A stretch of DNA of 64,000 nt from Microbacterium helvum (GTDB lineage Bacteria; Actinomycetota; Actinomycetes; Actinomycetales; Microbacteriaceae), in the NCBI RefSeq assembly GCF_014779795.1, contig NZ_JACXZS010000004.1:186001-250000 (forward strand), in the 5' to 3' direction. Below are positions 31,429-38,860 of the stretch, in pieces. Under the pieces are notes generated by a model that made no database searches, was not told the DNA's origin, and saw nothing but the letters and a program-made list of their open reading frames with translations. The position numbers and the translations under genes are program-made. Position 1 is the stretch's first letter; each line of letters starts with the position of its first letter.

Positions 31429-31872
31429 GTGACACACGATCAGGACATCGAGACCCTCATCGTCGCCGCGCACACGCTCACGCGACTCGCGGCGCTCGAG
31501 ACAGCCAACGAGACACCCTCCGCCCAGTGGCGGACCCTCACGATCCTGCGCGACCACGGTCCGCTGCGCATCGGCGAACTCGCACGCCTCAGTCGCGTGA
31601 CCCAGCCGGGAATGACCCGTCTGGTCGGCCAGATGGTCGACCAGGGACTGCTGACGAGGGCGACGGATGCCGCCGATTCTCGCGCGACGGTGGTCGAGGT
31701 GACGCCGCTCGGCGTCGAGGCGCTGCACACGTGGCTGCTGCACCTGACATCGGCGCTCGCGCCGCACTTCGACGATCTGACCGAGGCGGAGTGGGATGCA
31801 CTGCGCACCACCGCTCAGGTGCTCACCCGCAATCTCGATCGTGCCGCCACCACTGCGGAGGTCGCCCGATGA
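31429..31872 (+). CDS. MarR-family regulator
   Basis: 147 aa. Winged helix with RIGELARLSRVTQPGMTRLV (recognition helix) and the wing ATDAADSRATVVEVTPLG. The GTG at 31429 has no ribosome site; TATGGT lies 8 nt upstream, consistent with a leaderless message, and ATACC/GGTAT half-sites around 31392-31417 could be its own operator. Its stop overlaps the MFS start (ATGA), so it most likely represses this efflux pair. It is divergent from the importer operon. Confidence 0.85.
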   Translation: MTHDQDIETLIVAAHTLTRLAALETANETPSAQWRTLTILRDHGPLRIGELARLSRVTQPGMTRLVGQMVDQGLLTRATDAADSRATVVEVTPLGVEALHTWLLHLTSALAPHFDDLTEAEWDALRTTAQVLTRNLDRAATTAEVAR

Positions 31873-33101
31873 GCGCCCACGCCTCCGCGAAGGTCTCGGT
31901 CTGGCGTCAGCCCGCGCAGGTGTGGGCCGTCGCCTTCGCCTGCGTCGTCGCATTCATGGGCATCGGCCTGGTCGACCCGATCCTCCCGGCGATCGCCGAG
32001 TCGCTGAAGGCGACGCCGGTGCAGACCGAGCTGCTGTTCACGAGCTACCTGCTCGTCACCGGCCTCGCGATGCTCATCACGAGCTGGATCTCCAGCCGCA
32101 TCGGCGCGAAGGCGACACTGCTGATCGGTCTCGCCCTCATCGTCGTGTTCGCCCTCGCGTGCTCGCTGTCGGGCAGCGTGGACGCGATCATCGGCTTCCG
32201 TGCGGGCTGGGGCCTCGGCAACGCGCTGTTCATCTCGACCGCGCTCGCGACCATCGTGGGCGCCGCCTCGGGCGGCAGCGGAGCGGCCATCGTGCTGTAC
32301 GAAGCCGCACTCGGCCTCGGCATCGCAGTCGGTCCGCTGCTGGGGGGCCTGCTGGGCGAACTGAGCTGGCGCGGTCCGTTCTTCGGCGTGGTCGTGCTCA
32401 TGGCGATCGCCTTCGTCGCGGTCCTGGCCCTGCTGCGGGGCTCGGGCGAGAAGCCCGTGCCGGTGCCGCTGTCGGCGCCGTTCCGGGCCTTGCGCATCCC
32501 CTCGCTCGCGGTGCTCGCGGTCGCCGCACTGTTCTACAACGTCGGCTTCTTCGTGCTGCTCGCCTTCTCTCCGTTCCCCCTCGGGTTCGGCGCCATGGGC
32601 ATCGGCTTCACGTTCTTCGGCTGGGGCGTCGCCCTCGCGATCACGAGCGTGTGGGTCGCGCCGTTCCTGCTGCGCTTCTTCGCCCGCACCACGGTCATGC
32701 TGTTCACGCTGCCGCTGCTGGCGATCGACCTCGTGATCGCCGGCATCCTGGTCGAGAACGCGGCCGCACTCGTGGTGTGCATCATCGTCGGCGGCCTGCT
32801 CCTGGGCGTGATGAACACGGTGCTGACCGAATCGGTCATGGAGGCCACCGACCTGCCGCGCTCGGTCGCGTCATCGTCGTACTCCGCGGTGCGCTTCCTC
32901 GGCGGCGCCGCCGCTCCGCCGCTGGCCGCGTGGCTGTGGCACGCATACGGCGCAACCGTCCCGTATGTGTTCGCCGCGGCATCCATCCTCATCGCGACCG
33001 CCACCATAGCGATCGGCCGACGCGCCCTCGCCCGTATCGACGTGCGCGAGGCGGATGCCGCCGAAGAGGCCGCAGCCGTCCTCGTCGGCGACGCCGCCTG
33101 A
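31869..33101 (+). CDS. MFS efflux transporter, 12-helix
   Basis: 410 aa, about 12 hydrophobic segments. SRIGAKATLLIGLALIV corresponds to the loop 2-3 motif, and GLVDPILPAIAESL at helix 1 is common in drug-efflux members. It is co-translated with the MarR gene and followed by a strong terminator. The substrate is unknown; multidrug or aromatic-acid efflux is plausible. Confidence 0.85.
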   Translation: MSAHASAKVSVWRQPAQVWAVAFACVVAFMGIGLVDPILPAIAESLKATPVQTELLFTSYLLVTGLAMLITSWISSRIGAKATLLIGLALIVVFALACSLSGSVDAIIGFRAGWGLGNALFISTALATIVGAASGGSGAAIVLYEAALGLGIAVGPLLGGLLGELSWRGPFFGVVVLMAIAFVAVLALLRGSGEKPVPVPLSAPFRALRIPSLAVLAVAALFYNVGFFVLLAFSPFPLGFGAMGIGFTFFGWGVALAITSVWVAPFLLRFFARTTVMLFTLPLLAIDLVIAGILVENAAALVVCIIVGGLLLGVMNTVLTESVMEATDLPRSVASSSYSAVRFLGGAAAPPLAAWLWHAYGATVPYVFAAASILIATATIAIGRRALARIDVREADAAEEAAAVLVGDAA

Positions 33102-33111
33102 CCCGTACGCC

Positions 33112-33145
33112 AAGAACCCCGGATCCCTGCGGATCCGGGGTTCTT
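33112..33145 (+). terminator. Terminator after MFS gene
   Basis: Perfect 15-bp stem (33112-33126 with 33131-33145) with a CTGC loop, ending in a T-rich run. A second 12-bp hairpin (33165-33192, one mismatch) follows; before the element inserted it would have lain just beyond the tRNA-Lys gene and may have been its terminator. Confidence 0.85.
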
Positions 33146-33195
33146 CGCGTACGCGGAACGCAAGAGAGGGCAGTCCTTCCGGACCGCCCTCTCAG

Positions 33196-33244
33196 GTGGT
33201 GCGCCCCCAGGGACTTGAACCCTGAACCCATTGATTAAGAGTCA
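33196..33244. repeat. attL: displaced 3' half of tRNA-Lys
   Basis: 49 bp identical to 40663-40711, covering the CCA end, T arm, variable loop and most of the anticodon loop of tRNA-Lys on the minus strand. Beyond 33244 the sequence diverges from the tRNA, so this is a cut-off copy and not a working tRNA. It marks the left junction of the integrated element. Confidence 0.92.
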
Positions 33245-33332
33245 GATGAGAGGCGTGCTCAGTGCGTGCCTCATCGTGTATCGAGCGTGTCTGTTTGTTT
33301 CTGTGACCGGGTGATTACTGGCGCGAGTGTGT

Positions 33333-33410
33333 ATGCATCGTGATGCATGGTGTCGCCCCCGTTTGCTAGCAATTAGCTAGCGGCTAGCTAGCGCGTGCCC
33401 GATCCGGCAT
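33333..33410. repeat. Left-end repeats, probable integrase/excisionase arm sites
   Basis: The stretch 33245-33573 has no gene. It holds ATGCATC/GATGCAT (33333-33339 / 33342-33348). It also has a cluster of NheI-like GCTAGC palindromes at 33365-33395: GCTAGCAATTAGCTAGC and then GGCTAGCTAGCGCG. The first 17 bp recur exactly at 40574-40590 beside the other att site, and the following GCCCGATC and CGGCATGC also recur, with indels. Shared sites at both ends are expected for arm-type binding. Confidence 0.65.
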
Positions 33411-33573
33411 GCACCCCCACACCCTCGCCGATTCGTTCGAGCGCCGTTCGGCATACCCGGACCCTGGCGCAACAGGCATGACCTGGTTCGAAAGATCGGG
33501 GGAAGCTCCCCGCCTGTGCACTACGTTTTGCCTAGCCGTCGCGTGGATGGCAATTCGACGAAGGAGACCGATT

Positions 33574-33867
33574 GTGACCATGCCGGCGAACCCGCAGCCG
33601 ATCAGCCCTGAGGCACGCGAGGCAGCTCTCGCGCAGGCCGTTGTGCGCGAGGTCGCTGCGCGTGGTCGCGTCGAGTCACAGACCGCGCACAACGCGATCA
33701 TCGTGACTGGCAAGCGCCCGAACCACGTGCTGCATCTCATCCTCACGATCGTGACTGGTGGGCTGTGGGGCATCGTCTGGATCATCGTGGCGCTGAGCAC
33801 CCGCGAGCACCGCCTCGCGCTCTCCGTGGACGCTTACGGCAACATCGTGCGCCAGCAGCTGACCTGA
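33574..33867 (+). CDS. Small single-pass membrane protein of the element
   Basis: 97 aa. A polar N-terminal 45 residues are followed by one long hydrophobic segment (HLILTIVTGGLWGIVWIIVAL, about residues 50-72, interrupted only by T and G) and a short polar tail. The GTG at 33574 follows AAGGAG by 7 nt; an ATG two codons on is too far from it. It is next to attL, upstream of the terminase-like gene and on the same strand. Similar one-helix proteins occur in actinophages without known role; superinfection exclusion or helper interference are possibilities only. Confidence 0.65.
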   Translation: MTMPANPQPISPEAREAALAQAVVREVAARGRVESQTAHNAIIVTGKRPNHVLHLILTIVTGGLWGIVWIIVALSTREHRLALSVDAYGNIVRQQLT

Positions 33868-33979
33868 ATTGCCCCGCGATTAACCGCAGGCGCCAATCTC
33901 GAGCCCGATCTGCGCTCGCACGACCGATGAGCCGTCCGAGCGATCCTGAGGCCGCAGAGAGGCGCACAGCGTCACGCTG

Positions 33980-33998
33980 TACCCCGCGGGGGTATCCT
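33980..33998 (+). promoter_or_regulatory. Promoter and palindrome before the terminase-like gene
   Basis: The palindrome TACCCC (33980-33985) / GGGGTA (33989-33994) overlaps the -10 box TATCCT (33993-33998), which lies 6 nt before the ATG at 34005. This predicts a leaderless, separately controlled transcript. Confidence 0.5.
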
Positions 33999-34004
33999 CG
34001 CGAC

Positions 34005-34499
34005 ATGGGGACTGACACACCACAGACACCCGCCCCCGCAAAGGTGTACGCCGGGTCGCTGCAGAAAGTCGCTGACGCCTACGCGATGCGCATCCGGGGC
34101 GCTGAATGGGCGACGATCGCGGCGGCGGTCGGGTACGCGAACCCGCAGAACGCAATGCGCGCGGTCCGGAACTACGTTGGCCGGCTGCCGCAGCCGCAGA
34201 TGCCCGAGCTGCGGTCGATGTGGCGGGATCGGCTGGAATGGCTGTGGCCGATCGCGGCCCGTGACGTCGAGGCGGGCAAGCCGGGTGCGATGCGCGCGGC
34301 GGTCGCGGTGGCGCAGCGGGCGGCGCAGCTCGACGGTATCGACGCTCCGCAGACGGTCCGGGTCGAGTCGGCGGATGCTGCAGAGCTGGCTGCGATGGTC
34401 GCGGCTCTGCTCGCTGCGAACGGCGGCGATGTGGGCGAGCTGGAGGCGTCGATGTGGGGCGGCGACGACATCGAAGACGCCGAGGTCGTAGACGACTGA
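34005..34499 (+). CDS. Terminase small subunit-like protein
   Basis: 164 aa. Residues 15-55 form a helix-turn-helix (VADAYAMRIRGAEWATIAAA, then an N/P/A-rich turn and AMRAVRNYV), as in DNA-recognising small terminases. A helical middle follows with AQLDGIDAPQTVRV, close to the LGLDAP motif common in actinophage terminase small subunits and related phage HTH proteins. The C-terminus is acidic. In satellites this subunit redirects packaging to satellite pac/cos sites. It lies at the opposite end from the integrase, with its own promoter. A plain phage HTH protein is the main alternative. Confidence 0.55.
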   Translation: MGTDTPQTPAPAKVYAGSLQKVADAYAMRIRGAEWATIAAAVGYANPQNAMRAVRNYVGRLPQPQMPELRSMWRDRLEWLWPIAARDVEAGKPGAMRAAVAVAQRAAQLDGIDAPQTVRVESADAAELAAMVAALLAANGGDVGELEASMWGGDDIEDAEVVDD

Positions 34500-34532
34500 G
34501 CCCCGGTCACCCGCTCGGGGTGCCGGGGCTCA
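34497..34532. terminator. Terminator between convergent element genes
   Basis: 10-bp perfect stem TGAGCCCCGG (34497-34506) with its complement (34523-34532). The left arm contains the stop codon of the terminase-like gene; the long minus-strand operon ends 18 nt away on the other side. Confidence 0.75.
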
Positions 34533-34549
34533 GCGGACCGGGAACGCAG

Positions 34550-35566
34550 CTATTCGACCGGCCATCCCGCCGCGACCAGCTCGGCGCGGTGGCGGGCGGG
34601 AGCTTCGTGGACGTTGCGCGCAATCGCCGCGTCACGCTCGGCACGCTGGAGCGCGAGATAGTGCGCTCGCAGCGGCTCAGGCAGCGACGACGGCAGCGCA
34701 CGGCGCGCCGCCTCGCGGACCTCGCCCCACGCGTCGGCGGCGTGCGCCCACGGTTCGGCGGTGCCGGGGTGCCCGGGAGCGACCAGCTCGGCGAACAGGC
34801 GCATATCGTCGCCGAACGCGTCTGCGAGCCCCATCCCGGTCGCGCCCGAGAGCGCTTCGACGGCGAGCGTCCGCAGGCCGAGCAGTTCCCGTGTCCGCGG
34901 CCGGCGCGCCATGACCTTGTAGCAGTCGCCACACAGGGGCGCCGCGGTGCCGTCGCGCCAGGTGACGGGCGAGGCATGCCAGCCCGTCGAGCGCGCGACA
35001 CCGCAGAACCCGCAGGCACCGGACGTGCAGCCGTGGGGCGCCTGCAGCCGGATCTGCCGCTGTGCGTCGTCGATCGCTTCGGCGAGGGCGGCGCGGCGCT
35101 CGGGCGTGATGTGCGCCCACGGCGTGCCGTCGAGGTCGCGGGCGAGGCGCATCCGGTCAAGCTCCGACGCGTGCACGCTGATCGTCGGCACTATCGCGTA
35201 CCCATCATCGACGGCGGTTCGCGGCCGGACGCGCGCAGCTCGCAGCGCGAGGCGGGCGACGTCGTCGGAGACCTTACGGCCGGTCAGGCTGCGCACGATT
35301 ACCCGGGGGTCATCGCACGCGGTGTGTCGGCGCGTCCAGCCTCGCAGCGGCGGCAGCCCGGACTCTGCGCGCAGCGCGTCGAGGCGGTCGTCTTCGGCGT
35401 CCGGCGCGTCTTCGACCTCGCCCCGGCCCGCGGGCACGATGCCGGCGCAGACGCTGCAGAGCGCGGCCGGTCGCTGCGCCCTGGCGGACGTGTGCCCGGC
35501 GAGGGTCGCGCGGACCGCTGCCGTGAGGTCGGCCGCGGTGGGCGTCGAGTCGGTCATGTCGTTCAT
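34550..35566 (-). CDS. Element protein with two zinc-ribbon-like motifs
   Basis: 338 aa, last gene of the element operon. ALCSVCAGI near residue 37 and CTSGACGFCGVA paired with LCGDCYKVM (about residues 178-225) could bind one or more zinc ions. The rest is helical and Arg/Ala-rich. No catalytic motif was recognised. The ATG at 35566 follows AAGGA by 9 nt. An 80-nt gap separates it from the gene upstream. It might be a regulator or a DNA-processing factor; function is unknown. Confidence 0.6.
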   Translation of the reverse strand: MNDMTDSTPTAADLTAAVRATLAGHTSARAQRPAALCSVCAGIVPAGRGEVEDAPDAEDDRLDALRAESGLPPLRGWTRRHTACDDPRVIVRSLTGRKVSDDVARLALRAARVRPRTAVDDGYAIVPTISVHASELDRMRLARDLDGTPWAHITPERRAALAEAIDDAQRQIRLQAPHGCTSGACGFCGVARSTGWHASPVTWRDGTAAPLCGDCYKVMARRPRTRELLGLRTLAVEALSGATGMGLADAFGDDMRLFAELVAPGHPGTAEPWAHAADAWGEVREAARRALPSSLPEPLRAHYLALQRAERDAAIARNVHEAPARHRAELVAAGWPVE

Positions 35567-35646
35567 GGTGTTGGTTCCTTTCGTGGTTGCTGATGGTTGG
35601 GCCCGCCGCGCCGACACACCCATTCGAAGCCGGCGCGACGGGCGGT

Positions 35647-36006
35647 CTAGGGGCGCGGCCAGCGGTTCAACCGGTAGCGGTCGGCTTGCGGCTGCCCGGA
35701 CGGCGAGACGCGGCGGGCGTGGAAGCTCCCCCGCCATTCGGCCCACGCAATGCCGTGCCCGATCTGCCGCTCGGGGATGCCGACGACGGCGGCCAGCTCG
35801 CGACGCGTCGCCGTAGCGATGCCTCGCCCGTCTGCGCGTCGGGCGAGCTCGACCAGCAGGCGGCGCTCGGCATCGGTCGGGGCGTCGTCTCCGGCGAACG
35901 CCTGCAGCCGGTGCAGCTCGCCCGTCAGCCAGCGCCGCGACGCGGGCTGCTCGGCCACGGCTGCGCGCTCGTCTTCCGTGAGCAGGTCGGTTTCGGTCCC
36001 GGTCAT
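35647..36006 (-). CDS. Small DNA-binding-like protein of the element
   Basis: 119 aa. The middle (ERRLLVELARRADGRGIATATRRELAAVVGIPERQIGHGIAW) reads like a winged helix, with ATRRELAAVVGIPERQIGHG as the helix-turn-helix. The C-terminal SGQPQADRYRLNRW could be the wing. The ATG overlaps the stop of the gene upstream (ATGA). Probably a small regulator or replication accessory; not recognised. Confidence 0.6.
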   Translation of the reverse strand: MTGTETDLLTEDERAAVAEQPASRRWLTGELHRLQAFAGDDAPTDAERRLLVELARRADGRGIATATRRELAAVVGIPERQIGHGIAWAEWRGSFHARRVSPSGQPQADRYRLNRWPRP

Positions 36007-36257
36007 CGCGCGCCCCTCTCGCCGGATGCCAGGGCGGCGACGAGCCGCACGCCGTCCGCATGCACAAGCCACATGGCATCGGTGAGCTGCCCGGCGCCGT
36101 AGACGATGGAGACGCCGAGCACGACGCGCCACGGGTCGACGCCGAGCAGGGCGGCGAGGTCGTCGCATTCGATCGCGACGCGCCCCAGCTCGTTGGCGCG
36201 CTCGACGAGCACGCGCAGCAGCTCGGCCGTCCGGTCGCTGATTGTCGTCGCGCTCAT
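36003..36257 (-). CDS. Small element protein, unknown
   Basis: 84 aa, helical, with CDDLAALLGVDPWRVVLGVSI resembling a short HTH. It overlaps both neighbours by ATGA pairs, so it is translated as part of the element operon. No family was recognised. Confidence 0.55.
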   Translation of the reverse strand: MSATTISDRTAELLRVLVERANELGRVAIECDDLAALLGVDPWRVVLGVSIVYGAGQLTDAMWLVHADGVRLVAALASGERGAR

Positions 36258-36484
36258 CGCCGCCGCGCCCGGGCTCGCTGGGGCAGCGCCCGCAGCCGAC
36301 GCCGCGCAGCCCACAGGTCGACGGCGAGGGCGTCGAGCGAGCCGAATGCGGATGCCGTGACGGCGCCCGGCCGCATGCCGCGGAACCGGCATGCCGGGTG
36401 CAGCCCGCCAGAGGCGAGCACGGCCGGCGTCGGGTTCGCAACGTCGTGACAGGTCGGGCATCGGTGGATGAGAATCTCGCTCAT
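36254..36484 (-). CDS. Small zinc-binding element protein
   Basis: 76 aa. CPTCHDVANP and HPACRFRG near the N-terminus form a C-x2-C...H-x2-C arrangement that could hold one zinc. The C-terminus is Arg-rich and may touch nucleic acid. ATGA overlaps on both sides. Similar orphan zinc-finger proteins are frequent in actinophages. Confidence 0.55.
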   Translation of the reverse strand: MSEILIHRCPTCHDVANPTPAVLASGGLHPACRFRGMRPGAVTASAFGSLDALAVDLWAARRRLRALPQRARARRR

Positions 36485-36729
36485 CGTGTCCCCTCTCGGG
36501 TCGTGGTCTGGTGTGTGTGGCCATGCGAGCAGCCGCGCGCCCGACGCTCTGCCGCCTCACGCTCGATCCGAGCGATCGCGGGGCAGCCGTCGTCGTGTTC
36601 GAGCTGCAGGATCGGGCCGCCGCGGGGGTGCTGCCCCAGGTAGCGAATGCCCGCGGAGCAGTCCGGGCACCAATCGCTGCGCACCGCGACGAGCGTGCCG
36701 GGCTCGGGTCGAGGGAACACGCCGGCCAT
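36481..36729 (-). CDS. Second small zinc-binding element protein
   Basis: 82 aa. DWCPDCSAGIRYLG, the later HDDGC and CSHGHTH give several Cys/His pairs. The ATG at 36729 overlaps the initiator-like gene stop by 1 nt (TGATG). Role unknown; it may partner with the replication protein encoded just upstream. Confidence 0.55.
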   Translation of the reverse strand: MAGVFPRPEPGTLVAVRSDWCPDCSAGIRYLGQHPRGGPILQLEHDDGCPAIARIEREAAERRARGCSHGHTHQTTTREGTR

Positions 36730-37730
36730 CACCGCACCCCCGCAGCGTCGGATGCGGACAGCGGCTCGACCTGATCGGGCATTCCGACCCGGCGCACGTG
36801 CCGCGGCTCGCGGTCTGGGCATTCGTCGCGCTGTACGCGATTCAGATCGAGCACACTCTGCACCGCGGGTGCCAGCGTCTCGTACACGTCGGGGCAGATT
36901 CCGTCGCGCATCGCCCGGTCGATCGCGTCCCGCTGCAGTTCATCGCCGAGCCAGTCGCCCAGCTCGTCGACGTCGTCGATCTCGTCAGGCACGAGCTGCA
37001 GCAGATCGCCGAGCCCCGGACATGGCGCGTTCAGCAGCACGGCCGTCCACTGGATCGCGGCCGTGGTGAGGGGCGAGCGCCGCAGCATGGCAGCGACGCG
37101 AGCCGCACGCTCGGGGTCCGGATCGGCGGGCGCTGGGTCCCTGACCTCCGAGCGCTCGCGTGACTGCGGGAGCGCCGAAGCGCCAGCGAGAGGCGCGGGA
37201 GCGGTCGCGCGTGCGCGTTCCGTAACGAACGTCCCGTCAGAGCCTTTAGGCTCTGACGTTCCGTTCGGTTCTGTTCCTTCTACCGTGGGGATCCCCGCGC
37301 ACTCCCCCGCGCTTTCCCCCGCGCACTCCCCCGCGCACTCCCCCGCGCACTCATCGTCGCTCGCATGCGCGGGCATCCCCGCGCTTTCGACAGTCGTTGA
37401 CTGCGCGGGGATCCCCGCGCTTTGGGCGTGGACGGGACGCGGGGTGTAACCGGCCCAGTTCAGCCGCCAGCGTGTCGCACGTCCCCGCTTCGGTGGCGCC
37501 ACGGGCGAGATGATCCCCGCGGCCGTGAGGGCGTCGAGCGCGTTTCGCACGTCACGATCAACGATGCCCGAGACGTCGTCGGCGAGCGTCCGATATCCCG
37601 GCCATGCGATCCCGTCACGGTCGGCGTACTGTGCGAGCGCCACGAGAATGCAGCGCGTCCGGTCGGCGCCGATTGCGCGTGTGCTTTCGATCGGGACGGA
37701 CAGCGCCCAGCGGGTCGGGTCGCCGGTCAT
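36729..37730 (-). CDS. Replication-initiator-like protein of the element
   Basis: 333 aa in three parts. Residues 1-95 are a winged helix (RCILVALAQYADRDGIAWPG, then a second helix set and TRWRLNWAGY), as in phage and plasmid initiators with a helix-turn-helix domain. Residues 96-190 are low in complexity and include the CAGE/SAGE repeats encoded by a 12-bp DNA repeat array. Residues 195-333 are a helical, acidic domain resembling the C-terminal part of loader-type replication proteins. The stop overlaps the next gene by 1 nt. Placement after xis and the internal repeats support a role like lambda O; the call is not certain. Confidence 0.6.
   Translation of the reverse strand: MTGDPTRWALSVPIESTRAIGADRTRCILVALAQYADRDGIAWPGYRTLADDVSGIVDRDVRNALDALTAAGIISPVAPPKRGRATRWRLNWAGYTPRPVHAQSAGIPAQSTTVESAGMPAHASDDECAGECAGECAGESAGECAGIPTVEGTEPNGTSEPKGSDGTFVTERARATAPAPLAGASALPQSRERSEVRDPAPADPDPERAARVAAMLRRSPLTTAAIQWTAVLLNAPCPGLGDLLQLVPDEIDDVDELGDWLGDELQRDAIDRAMRDGICPDVYETLAPAVQSVLDLNRVQRDECPDREPRHVRRVGMPDQVEPLSASDAAGVR
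37235..37258. repeat. Perfect hairpin within the initiator gene
   Basis: CGTCAGAGCC (37235-37244) pairs with GGCTCTGACG (37249-37258) around TTTA. It is 34 nt from the repeat array and may be part of the replication origin. Confidence 0.6.
37292..37423. repeat. 12-bp iteron-like array, candidate replication origin
   Basis: Five units in tandem (37292, 37304, 37316, 37328, 37340) of consensus [C/T]CCCCGCGC[A/T][C/T]T, plus two more at 37376 and 37412, each exactly 36 nt (three units) after the one before. All seven keep the same 12-nt phase. They lie in the middle of the initiator-like gene. This resembles phage origins where the initiator binds repeats inside its own gene. The coding effect is a CAGE-type peptide repeat. 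Confidence 0.65.
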
Positions 37731-37900
37731 CGGCCCGTTCCTCGCGTCGTGACGGGCGCAGAGCGCGAGGCATCCGCGACAGATCGCAGTCGCGATGTCG
37801 GCGGCTCGTAGGTCACGCCCTCAGGGCTGCCGAAATGCAGGATCCGGCGGGCTGGATCGAAGCGCACGATGCCCGATCCCAGTTCGGTCGGTCGTGCCAT
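37727..37900 (-). CDS. 57-aa element ORF
   Basis: Runs from the ATG at 37900 to a TGA that overlaps the initiator ATG (ATGA). It begins 3 nt after the excisionase-like stop. The peptide starts MARPTELGSGIVRFDPARRI and is basic. The tight fit between two genes, and the lack of another frame there, support it as a coding gene. Unknown role. Confidence 0.55.
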   Translation of the reverse strand: MARPTELGSGIVRFDPARRILHFGSPEGVTYEPPTSRLRSVADASRSAPVTTRGTGR

Positions 37901-37903
37901 CGC

Positions 37904-38203
37904 TCAGCCCTCGCTCAGCTCGGCGTCGTCCGCGGGTGCCGGCGTCGCCGTGCGCGAGCCCAGTAGAACGGCCTCAGGGTCGAAGCCGAGCGCACGGAGC
38001 ACGTCAGCCCCGCGGACGTAGAAGCGAGCGCCGATGCGCTGGACGGGTGCCGGGAACTCGCCGCGCTGGTGCAGCTCGTACGACTTTGCGCGGCTCAGGC
38101 CCGCGATGAGGCGGCCGGCGACGGGGATCGACATGCGGGCGGGGATGTCGCGCAGGTTGCCGAGAGGTATATCCCGGGGCGGGGCGGTTGTGATCTGGCT
38201 CAT
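37904..38203 (-). CDS. Excisionase-like helix-turn-helix protein
   Basis: 99 aa. Residues 25-75 form a MerR/AlpA-type winged helix: IAGLSRAKSYELHQRGEFPA and RFYVRGADVLRALGF. In mobile elements such proteins bend DNA at att sites for excision or activate the element. It is the first gene of the minus-strand operon and divergent from the regulator, so it should be among the first genes made on induction. Confidence 0.75.
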   Translation of the reverse strand: MSQITTAPPRDIPLGNLRDIPARMSIPVAGRLIAGLSRAKSYELHQRGEFPAPVQRIGARFYVRGADVLRALGFDPEAVLLGSRTATPAPADDAELSEG

Positions 38204-38218
38204 GCGTTCAGCGTGCTG

Positions 38219-38251
38219 TTGCGTTCGTAAATATACAAGCTATATATTTAC
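38219..38251. promoter_or_regulatory. Operator and divergent promoters of the element
   Basis: A perfect 9-bp AT-rich palindrome, GTAAATATA (38227-38235) / TATATTTAC (38243-38251), fills the 51-nt gap between the divergent operons. For the plus strand, TTGCGT (38219-38224), an 18-nt spacer and TATATT (38243-38248) put the start of transcription on the ATG at 38255, making the regulator leaderless. A repressor bound here would cover both promoters. Confidence 0.7.
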
Positions 38252-38254
38252 ATC

Positions 38255-38860
38255 ATGCCCGAATTTCGAGAGGCTCCCGAGCACGACGAAACCCCGCCGC
38301 GCTACGTCGCGACGTCATACGTGAACCGCAAGGGCGGCACGAGCGTGACGATGCGTGAGCGGGTCACGATGCGCCGCGAGCGGTTCGTCGTGGGCGATCG
38401 CGAGGTGTACGGCGTCAGCATCCGCTACGGCGAAACCGAGTACGCCGTCATTCCTGTCGAGACGGAGGGCCGCGCCGCCCTGCACTACTACGCCGAGACT
38501 GCGCGCGCAGGGGGCGTACTCGGGGGCGAGGCCGCGCCGCTCGGCCGCGATCGCGACTACCTCGCGCGCGTGGCGCTCGCGTTTCTCGACCGCGAGGTAG
38601 ATGTCGCGATCGGCCAGCGGATCCGCCGCCCGTACCCGGAGAGCCGCCGCCCCAGCGACGAGACGCTACTAGCCGCGGTCCGGCGTGCGATCGAAGCCGG
38701 CGGCTCAGCTCGCGGCGAGCTGGCTGAGGCCTACGGCGTCAGCGTGAACACAGCCGATGAATGGATCAAGCATGCGCGCCGAATCCCCGGCGCGAACCTC
38801 CCGCCCGCGCGACGCGGACGGCCCCGGAAGACACGACCCGACGGAGGGGAAGAACGATGA
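38255..38860 (+). CDS. Element regulator with C-terminal helix-turn-helix
   Basis: 201 aa. The first 130 residues have no recognised fold (beta-rich, RERFVVGDREVYGVSIRYG). Residues 148-180 read RAIEAGGSARGELAEAYGVS plus VNTADEWIKHAR, a helix-turn-helix like those that bind operators, followed by a basic tail. No ribosome site; see the leaderless promoter. It is divergent from the xis-rep operon across a perfect palindrome and overlaps the integrase start (ATGA). By position it corresponds to the master repressor (Stl-like) of PICIs; the sequence itself is not recognisably Stl. Confidence 0.6.
   Translation: MPEFREAPEHDETPPRYVATSYVNRKGGTSVTMRERVTMRRERFVVGDREVYGVSIRYGETEYAVIPVETEGRAALHYYAETARAGGVLGGEAAPLGRDRDYLARVALAFLDREVDVAIGQRIRRPYPESRRPSDETLLAAVRRAIEAGGSARGELAEAYGVSVNTADEWIKHARRIPGANLPPARRGRPRKTRPDGGEER

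Noticed and set aside
33196..33244. A second tRNA-Lys gene
   Set aside because: Only the 3' half is present; the D arm and 5' acceptor strand are missing, so it is an att remnant.
37292..37423. CRISPR-like array
   Set aside because: Units are 12 bp with no unique spacers of regular length and lie inside a coding gene.
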